Origin: Leptodactylus fallax
Taxonomy: Eukaryota; Chordata; Amphibia; Anura; Leptodactylidae
Assembly (NCBI GenBank): GCA_947044405.1
Contig: CAMRHE010000011.1
Span: forward strand, 10,291,001-10,355,000
DNA length: 64,000 bases
Reading direction: 5' to 3'
Positions within the stretch are counted from its first letter, which is position 1. The number at the start of each line of letters is the position of its first letter. Below are positions 56,561 through 64,000 of this stretch, piece by piece. Under the pieces are notes generated by a model. That model did no database searches. It was not told where the DNA came from and worked only from the letters and a program-made list of their open reading frames with translations. The position numbers and the translations under genes were made by a program.

Positions 56561-59500
56561 ATGTGTAAGATTGTCTCACATAATGTATGGGGATTCAATT
56601 CCCTGCAGGAACATCAAAAGGTGTTCCTTCAGTATGAAAAGCTGAAATCTAATATTCTGTGTATTCAGAAATCCCACTTCACCCCCCACCTTATCTCCCA
56701 AATGCTTCCACTCTTGCTACACTTTTATAGGCCATAATCCGAACCAGTCCAAGAGTAGGGGAGTGGAATTCTTCCTTAGGACCTCTATTCCCCTGCAGGT
56801 TGTTAGCAGGATCGTAGACCCCCAAGGCCACTATATTATTCTTAACTGTCAACTTTATGGCCACCACCTCTGTCGTATCAATTCATATGCCCCCACAGAA
56901 TCGCCAGTTGCCCTTTTTTCATGAGCTGTATAACTTGCTTGGGCAATTGGACTTTTCTAAATTTATCTGGTGTGGAGACCTTAATTTTACTGTCAACGCT
57001 GTCCTGGACTGATCCTCCCCACTTTGTGGATAAGCTCTCCTCAAAGGCTAAGAGAGAGATCTGATCTGCCTTACAAACCCTAAACGTTGCAGATGCCTGC
57101 CATGACTTTAATGGGAATAGAAAGGGCTACACATTTTATTTCCTTGCACATCTCCACTATACTAGGATTGACATGATCCTCCTCTCTACCTCGCTGCTCG
57201 CTGACCTCACCTATGCCCGCCATGACCCTTGTGCCTGGTTGGACCACAACCTGGTTATGATTGACATCGCATTCCAACCTCCCTCTGCTCCCTGTTCTAG
57301 CTGGTGCTTAAATGAGTCCCTCCTAACTGTCCCTGCTATTTGTAGGCAGACCACGGATGCCCTTAATCATTTCTTTGCTCTTAACGGATACTTGGATACT
57401 GACCCAACTATAAACTGGGCGGCCCATGAGGCCACGTTCCAGAGTTTCCTTATAGTGGAGCCTCTTGCTTAAAATGTGAAAGGACTAAGGTTCAGTCAGA
57501 TTTATGGCATAAACATCTGAAACTTGAAACAGCCAATCAGCTCCACCCTTCTCGATATTTAGCAAAATGTATTAGAGATGTTAAATTGCAGATTGACTCT
57601 GTCTTAACACACAGCACTGTACGTTGCACTCCAGTGTGCTTTTATAGGTATGCCAAAAAACCTGACAAGCTATTGGCCTCTAAATTGAGGGCACGCCAGA
57701 GGATGAACCCATTTACCAAATACAAGAACCAGATGGTACTATGACCTCTAACCAACTAATTTAATTTAAATTTAAATTTAGGTTAATAATTTAATTTATG
57801 TTCCACCAGTTTTACGAGAAACTTTACTCTGCTCTCACTACGACTCGCCCTCCGGAGAGTGCTTCTTTTCTCCGATCCTTCAGCCTCCCCTCAATTTCCT
57901 CCTCCCAGGCAACTGTCCTGATTGGCCCCATAACTAAGGAATTGGATGCTGCTATCGAAGTCCTTAAAAATGGGAAAGCCCCAGGACCTGATGGCTTCTC
58001 CTCCCTGTATTATAAGAAATTTAAAAGTATCCTCTCCCCACACCTCCTCTTAATGTTCAACCACATCCTCCAGGGATGGAAATTCCCCCAGGATATACTT
58101 AGCGCATCCATTACAGTTATCCCCAAACCTGGGAAAGACGTTACTACACTCGCTAATTATAGACCAATCTCACTACTAAACTTATAAAATTATTTTCCTC
58201 CATTCTCGCCATACCTTTAAATAGCATAATACTGTCCCACATACAGTCTGACCAGGTAGAGTTTATCCCAGCAGAAAAGCCTCTTATGTGAGAAAACTCT
58301 GTAATATTGCCCATTGGGCCAATTGCCATTGTAAGCCCATCTCATTACTAGCCTTGGACATTGAGAAGACCTTTGATTGTCTCTCCTGGACTTACCTGGA
58401 TCATGTTTTTCTATTTATGGAAATCACTGGTCACTTAATACTCTGTACGGATTCCCCAATGCCTATCCGAATTTGTCATGGTACTCGACAGGGTTGTTCC
58501 CTTGCAATCACTTTTGCAAAAGAGCCAATGTCATTCGCTATTCACTCTGACCCTGATATTAAGGGGGTGTGGTTTTTAGACTGTGAATACAAAGCTAAAC
58601 TTTCTGCAGATGACATGCTGTTAACCATCACAAACCCTTTAGTTTCCTTCCTGAACTTGATTAGCGCACACTCCCATTTTATGTAACTGTCAGGCCTTAA
58701 ACTTAATGCATCTAAATTGATAATTCTTCACTGTAATGTCCCTCCAGCCACCTCTAAGTTGACTGCCTAGAATTTTGGTTTCCAGTCTAGGGATAAATAC
58801 TTGCCTTACCTCTTTCACTCATTAGAGGCACATTTCAAATGGAACTATGCCACGTTGATTCCGAAGCTTATAAAAGATCTTGTTGCATGGCACTGCCCCA
58901 CTGTTTCTTGGATAGGAAGAGTCCATTCGGTTAAGATGGTCACCCTACCCCACATTCTCTACTTCTTCCACACTCTCCCAACCCCAGTGACCTCCACCTC
59001 CTTAGCCTCCCTACAGAAAGAAATCTTTGATTTTATTTGGGCCTATAAGAGGCCACGTATATGCAGGCGTGTTATGTATTTTGAGATTGGGAGTGTCATC
59101 AGTCCCTCACCTTTATAAATAATATCTAGCTGCAAGGCTCTTCCAACTTAGTGCTATCCACAATGAAACCAAGACCTTGATCTGCCCTGACCTCAGCCCA
59201 ATGGATTGATTGTAATCTTCTCTGAAAGTCCTTCATAGGACCTAATTAGTCTCCAATCGATTGCATAGATTTTAGACAGGGTTCACACAACCGTTGGATT
59301 CCGTTATGAAGCTGTCCGTTAAAACAAAAAAACCAGACACCTATCATAACAGACATCAACGGGCACTAACTGATGTTAGCATCAGTTAGTGTCCCTTTTT
59401 TATACTGTCCGTTTTTTGTTTCTGCTTTCTGAGCATGAGCAGAAAAAAAATGGACATAAAATAACGGACAGTAACTGATGGCTATCAGTTACTGTCATTA

Positions 59501-60114
59501 TAAGTCTGTTACCCATAGACTTCAATGTTAAAAAATAACGGACACTTGCCGTCCGTCAAGAAACCATTTTTTTTTTTTAACGGACACAAAAGCCCGGCAG
59601 GTAGGATTTTTTTGTCCGCGAAAAAAATGGACTTGTGAAGGATTGGGTGTAAACGGACATTAATGGACACTAACGGACACAAGATAAAATACCATTGAGA
59701 TAAATGGAAATTTTAACAGATTTCTGACGGTTCAGCTAGTATCTGTTGCTAAAATCTTGTAGCGGACCGTCACACTACTAACGGTCACCAACGGTAGTGT
59801 GAACATCCCCTTATCCTACAGTCTCACCCCTCTGTTTTTGTGGTTGCAACGCCTTAAGCACTACGTATCATATTTGGTGGACCTACTCTTATGCTCATCG
59901 CTTCTGGATAGCTATTAATAGAATGATACAACGCCTTTTTAGACAGTCTTTTCCATTGTCAGCCCCCATTTTTCTTCTTAATCTTAAACCTGCCAGCCTC
60001 AAATATGCCCAATATAAATTATTCCAATACATTCTGATGGCTGCCCGGATCCACATCGCTTTTAACTGGAGGAAACCTCTTCTCTTGGTGAACAATGTTG
60101 TTCCGGCGCATTGA
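56561..60114 (+). pseudogene. L1-type ORF2 (endonuclease and reverse transcriptase)
   Basis: The start at 56561 reads MCKIVSHNVWGFNSLQEH and LCIQKSHF, the beginning of an APE endonuclease. After frameshifts LDHNLVMIDI (about 57240) matches the end of that domain with its His present. Reverse transcriptase follows: GKAPGPDGFSSLYYKKF, NYRPISLLNL (58155-58185), LDIEKTFDCLSW, GTRQGCSL and SADDMLL. The usual Y/F before ADD is S. The tail has KMVTLPHILYFFHTLP and, beyond a MITE, KLFQYILMAARIHIAFNWRK, near the ORF2 C-terminus. At least five frameshifts or stops make it a relic. Confidence 0.87.
59275..59810. mobile_element. MITE with 3-bp TTA duplication, 536 bp
   Basis: TTA at 59272-59274 and 59811-59813. 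The left end has GGGTTCACACAACCGTTGG and the right CAACGGTAGTGTGAACATCC, near-exact inverses. A 3-bp TTA duplication is typical of PIF/Harbinger elements. The interior repeats ACGGACA motifs in both orientations. Confidence 0.82.
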
Positions 60115-60567
60115 TACCGTCATGCTTCACAAAAATATTAATTCCACTATCTCCGATACTCGCCCGCTCTTTGATAAGATTAGGATACCTTGGGTTAACA
60201 GGTCTGTCATACTGTCTACAGCTTAAAAAGTAGGATTGAGTGTATTTCTCCCACTCTCTCAGTCAGGGTCCCTCCCCCATCCTTTCCTATCCATCTGCAT
60301 TTTAGCACTACACACCCCTCTCGTCCATTTTAAAAAGGTACCAAAAAGGTTTTAGTACCTTTTTACCCCGTCTCCTTACTTTATGCTTATGTTCACCTCA
60401 TGTATAGTAGTTTCTGTGTTTTATATTTGCATCGCTTTTTTGTATTTGTATTACGATTGCCTTGATGTTTCCAGTGTTTTACGTTACTGCAATATTTCAT
60501 TAAATACTTTTGAAACTACAAATATATTTAATTAGAAAAATGGTGATATGTTCAATACTTATTTCAT

Positions 60568-60569
<2 letters not shown>

Positions 60570-60609
<40 letters not shown>

Positions 60610-60631
60610 TTCTAGCATCCCCCCCCCCCCC
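60570..60631. repeat. (AT)n microsatellite and C-run
   Basis: About 19 AT units at 60570-60608 and a run of 13 C at 60619-60631. Confidence 0.97.
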
Positions 60632-60787
60632 AAGAATATGAGTGTGGATGCCACCTGCAAATGTGATCTGTTTCTCCATGATACTTTGTACAGTACAAAA
60701 GTTTTAGGCAGGTGTGGAAAAATGTTTTTGAAGCCTACAGACATATCTTTCCTCACATTTCATGTTGGTACAACATATTCTATAATA

Positions 60788-60990
60788 CAGTAGTGTGCAA
60801 AAGTTTTAGGTAGGTGTGGAAAAATGCAGCAAAGTAAGAATGCTTTCAAAAATAGAAGTGAACAAACAAACAAGAAATCTAAATAAAATCAATATTTGGT
60901 ATGACAACCTTTTACCTTCAAAACAGCATGAATTCTCTAGGTATTCTAGAAAAAAGTTTGGTAGCATGTTAGCCAGTTACAAAATCTAGT
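60788..60990. mobile_element. Tc1/mariner terminal fragment
   Basis: TA then CAGTAGTGTGCAAAAGTTTT, with the look of a Tc1 terminal repeat. A second, similar terminus in the same orientation starts at about 60689 (CAGTACAAAAGTTTTAGGC). No transposase or right end. Confidence 0.6.
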
Positions 60991-61061
60991 ATTGCTCTAA
61001 ATAACAGAAACAAAATAGCAGTCTTGCAGTTATATCTGAAATAAAGGATGTTACAAGGCAA

Positions 61062-61093
61062 GCTTTCGAGACTACTCAAATCTCCTCATCTGA
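61062..61093 (-). ncRNA. Hammerhead-like motif
   Basis: The reverse strand reads CAGATGA, G, GAGAT, loop TTGAGTA, GTCTC, GAAAGC. This is the hammerhead core CTGATGA - stem II of five pairs - GAAA with a single change (T to A) in the core. It lies outside any coding region I recognise. Confidence 0.5.
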
Positions 61094-61460
61094 TCACTCT
61101 TTTCATGACATAGCAAGAATTCTAGAGAAACACAGATTTATACACAAAAGAACGGAGAAAGTATAAGTAAACACAGCAGAATGAGCCTGGAGGATGAGTT
61201 CTTAATAAGTTTCCCGATAAGCAATGTAAAAGTTATATTATCTCTAAACTGATGTTAGTTCAGAGAGCTCATGATTCCGCTATCTCTCGAATAGATTCCT
61301 TAGATGTTATAGCAAGACATAAATCCTTGGGACAAATTCAGTCATGTGTGACGTTTGTCAAACACCCGCACAAACCTGTATTCCCAGATTTTTCTGTCCC
61401 TTTGGGATTTGAAATTGCCTTTTAATATCAATGCTTTCATGTATGTGATGATATGATTAG
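61094..61460. other. No recognisable feature
   Basis: Non-coding. It may belong to the retroelement that carries the adjacent hammerhead-like motif. Confidence 0.4.
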
Positions 61461-61581
61461 AAGGCATTATGAGAAAGGAGCTGGGAGCTCATGCGCCCTC
61501 TGTTGGATGTAACAGATCCTCAATTTGCTTTTGACTCACCGAGTCTTGAGACAGCTCCCAGCTCCTTTCCCATAATGCCTT
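61461..61581. repeat. 29-bp inverted repeat
   Basis: 61461-61489 and 61553-61581 (AAGGCATTATGAGAAAGGAG... and its inverse) match with one mismatch around a 63-base spacer. Confidence 0.9.
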
Positions 61582-61734
61582 GTGATATGTATATGCTAAG
61601 TAGAGGGCAAAAGGCAATTCAAGCTCTACACACCTTCACTGGTGCTCTCCTCAATGTGAGAGATTCTTGTCTCTATGATATGATCAGGACAACAAAATGT
61701 TTGCCCACAAGGAGATATTTAATTTTCTCTTTAT

Positions 61735-61872
61735 CCCATTAGCGACCCAAGTATAGACTTTCTATGTCAGTCACTAATTCTGCCACAATTGACTTTCTAC
61801 GTCAGTTTCGGCAGAATAATGAGTGATCTCTTGCATACTCAGCTGTGGGTGACTGGCTGTGTACTCACTGTA

Positions 61873-61917
<45 letters not shown>

Positions 61918-62180
61918 TATACCGCTGATCCCTGGTGTTTAACCCCTTAGATGCCGCAGTCAAAAAGGGCCTGAGGAATCTAAGAGGTTTTGCAAAATCA
62001 CATTGCTCCGCTGCTTTTACATTACAGCCGGAGGCCTGATGAAAGCTTTCAGAGCTGCCTATGTATAATGCTATTAGGCTGTGCCAAAGGCATGTCCTAA
62101 TGCACTGTTTGTCAAAAAATGTCAGGCAGCATAACGAATCGTGCTTTGAGGTTTTTCTTAGAGTCTCCAACTGTGCATTG
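61735..62180. mobile_element. TTAA-type MITE 5' fragment
   Basis: It starts CCCATTAGCGACC after TTAT (a likely mutated TTAA), with ATAGACTTTCTATGTCAG as at 12377. It is cut off by a Tc1 terminus at 62183. It includes a (TA)n run at 61880-61912 and a block GCCGGAGGCCTGATGAAAGC. Confidence 0.65.
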
Positions 62181-62182
62181 TA

Positions 62183-62680
62183 CAGTGGCTTGCAAAAGTA
62201 TTTATACCCCTTGAACTTTTTCACATTTTGTCACATTACAACCACAAACTTAATGTATTTTATTGACATTTTAAGTGATAGATCAACACAAAGTAGCAGA
62301 TAATTGTGAAGTGGCACAAAAATTATACATGGTTTTTAAAATTTTAATCAAATAAAAAACTGAAAAGTGTGACATGTAAAAGCATCCAGCTCCCCTGTAT
62401 CAATACTTTGTAGAGCCACCTTTCACTGCAATTACAGTTGCAAGTCTTTTGGGGTATGTCACTACCAGCTTTGCACATCTAGAGACTGAGATTTTTGCCC
62501 ATTCTTCTTTGCAAAATAGCTCAAGCTCAGCCAGATTGCTGTGAACAGCAATTTTCATGTCTTGCCACAGATGCTCAATGGCAATTAGGTCTGAACTTTG
62601 ACTGGGCCATTCTAACACATGAATATTCTTTACTATTCCACTGTAGCTCTGTCTGTATGTTTAGGGTCCTGTGCAATATT
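62183..62680 (-). mobile_element. Tc1/mariner fragment, same family as 18136
   Basis: TA (62181-62182), then CAGTGGCTTGCAAAAGTATT and a long terminal region matching the element at 18136. The other end is missing. Confidence 0.9.
62400..62620 (-). pseudogene. Tc1 transposase C-terminal third
   Basis: Reverse-strand frame with [20 protein letters not shown], where the catalytic Glu is present but the surrounding PDLNPIE reads SDLIAIE, then CKEEWAKISVSRCAKLV and the end GGSTKY. This is the part missing from the copy at 18348. The sequence upstream (62620-62680) degenerates. Confidence 0.88.
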
Positions 62681-64000
62681 CAGGTCCTACAATCTAAAGT
62701 TGGAGGCACTAAGAAAAACCTTAAAAAAAAGTACACCATATTCTATACAAGGATGACAGTCTTAAAGCAATGGAAAATGAAATGTCAACCTAGCCTAAGG
62801 GGTTCCCCCTAGCTCCCTTTATTTATAACAATTTGTAAACATGAGACAATGTTACGTAATTCCAATCACTCAAAGGTGTTTGGGTTTTGAGCACCAAGCA
62901 ATACACAAAACAAGAAAGAGAGAAGTGAAATATACATACATATTATTGCAGAAGAAGAAGCCTAAGCCTGCCATGTATAACAGGTACAAGATGTGTATTT
63001 TTGGGTACAAAGATTGATATCATTCTGCTCTATTGGGCATGTCTATTGATAACATACTGGACTTCAAGCCATATTCCTCTAAATAAGTCACATTTTGGTA
63101 AATATATTATGCCTTGTAGCAGTTTTCTGATGTACAATGAAAAGAAAAAGTTACAATTTTTGTTACACATTACTGCTTTTTGCACAAAAATTTGGATTTT
63201 TTTTAAAATTTGTTCTCCTTTCACCAATGTTTTTAAGAAAGTGTACAGAACAGGGCATCTAGCCGGTTCAGGACAGGGACCCCACTGTCCATCACAAAAC
63301 TGTTATACAAGTTATATAGAAATCTTGGGGATGGGATGCAAAGGATCTCCTGTGATGCACCTGAATTATTAAGAGTCCAGAGTCTACTGCATCAATGCAC
63401 AAAAGTGGTTAAGACCGGCACACAAAGTATTGTTCTTAATAAATTGACCACATTGTGCTGGCTAAACATGTGATTAGCTTCAAGGTTAGGATTGTAATCT
63501 TTGCAATTATTAACTCACACTACAAAATTTACAATTATTTTTCAGTTCTATGGCCATGACTACTATTTCAGTATATACAGTAGGTACTTGACAGCAAATC
63601 TGATTTATAGTGTTCATGATCTTTATGCTAAATCAATCTATCTACACAGCTGATATTCATGCTTTGTTACTTTTTGTTTCTCTTTCACTGAATTTACTAA
63701 AGAAACCCTATTAGAGTAGTAAAGACCTAGAGAGTAGACACATGAATAGTTCAGCCAAATGACTGATATGGAAATGTATATACTGTATTTGTACTATGGC
63801 GTGCTATTGTCTCAATTGTCATTCATACAGTAAGTATGTATAATCATGTTTACATTGAAATAGCAGATTTTCCAATCTGCCCTGAGTGAGCATACCCTTA
63901 AACGTTCCCATGCCATTTTAGGTCAATTTATGAAGAAAAAAAAACACTGATAATTTCTTTTTTTTTTAGTTCCAAATTGATCCACAGGCTGTGACTGGTG
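62681..64000. other. No recognisable gene
   Basis: AT-rich to the window edge, without open frames of note or repeats I can identify. Confidence 0.5.

Larger units (their letters stand above)
53280..60515 (+). mobile_element. L1-type LINE with three nested MITEs
   Basis: Forward-strand element with a leader (from about 53280, start uncertain), ORF1 (53545-55867), ORF2 (56561-60114) and an AT-rich 3' end near 60515. MITEs are inserted at 53584, 55337 and 59275. Removing them the frame of ORF1 continues across the two TTAA sites, which shows they entered a formerly continuous gene. Stops and frameshifts are numerous. L1/Tx1 group by domain order. Confidence 0.85.

Noticed and set aside
62061..62303. 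Forward-strand frame of 80 codons
   Set aside because: It runs across the junction of a MITE fragment and a Tc1 terminus, so it is a chance frame.

Overview
This window reads as intergenic DNA from a large, repeat-rich vertebrate genome, most likely a frog or toad. That assignment is an inference. It rests on the mix of several Tc1/mariner lineages, Ty3/Gypsy, L2, Rex1-like and L1-type LINEs, Penelope-like remnants, and many hAT- and TTAA-type non-autonomous elements, and on the absence of any bacterial gene organisation. I recognise no host protein-coding gene, tRNA or rRNA. Nearly every recognisable reading frame belongs to a transposable element, and all but two are broken.

Layout. 1-4.2 kb: a 30-bp minisatellite, a Tc1-type element of the DD38E kind inserted in a Penelope-like GIY-YIG fragment, a Tc1 scrap, and an L2 LINE 3' end. 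4.2-7.6 kb: a reverse-strand Rex1/CR1-like LINE lying against the broken end of that L2. 7.6-14.7 kb: an L1-type 3' end, duplicated non-coding units, MITE pieces and hairpins. 14.7-17.7 kb: a decayed reverse-strand Gypsy element. 18.1-21.8 kb: two more Tc1 elements. 22.3-26.9 kb: MITEs, a pogo-like transposase remnant and an array of alternating inverted repeats. 27.0-29.5 kb: a 2.46-kb hAT-type element with an 8-bp target duplication, carrying a 30-bp minisatellite. 29.7-34.4 kb: a nested structure in which a large inverted repeat is interrupted by a Tc1 (itself interrupted), an L2 LINE and a solo LTR.

35.16-43.78 kb is the centrepiece: a complete, apparently young reverse-strand Ty3/Gypsy retrotransposon. 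It has near-identical 1.12-kb LTRs, a CAAT target duplication, intact gag and pol, and a textbook -1 frameshift signal. 43.8-53.2 kb holds further minisatellites, a second hAT-type element related internally to the first, TTAA-type MITEs and stretches without recognisable content. 53.3-60.5 kb is a forward-strand L1-type LINE that has served as landing pad for three MITEs. 60.6-64 kb carries Tc1 fragments, a hammerhead-like motif and unassigned AT-rich DNA.

The only plausibly functional unit is the Gypsy element: Gag would build the particle; Pol, made by frameshifting, supplies protease, reverse transcriptase, RNase H and integrase; the LTRs carry the promoter and the ends for integration. 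The rest is a stratified record of insertions whose order can often be read from which element interrupts which. All calls are from reading the sequence; no database search was made.
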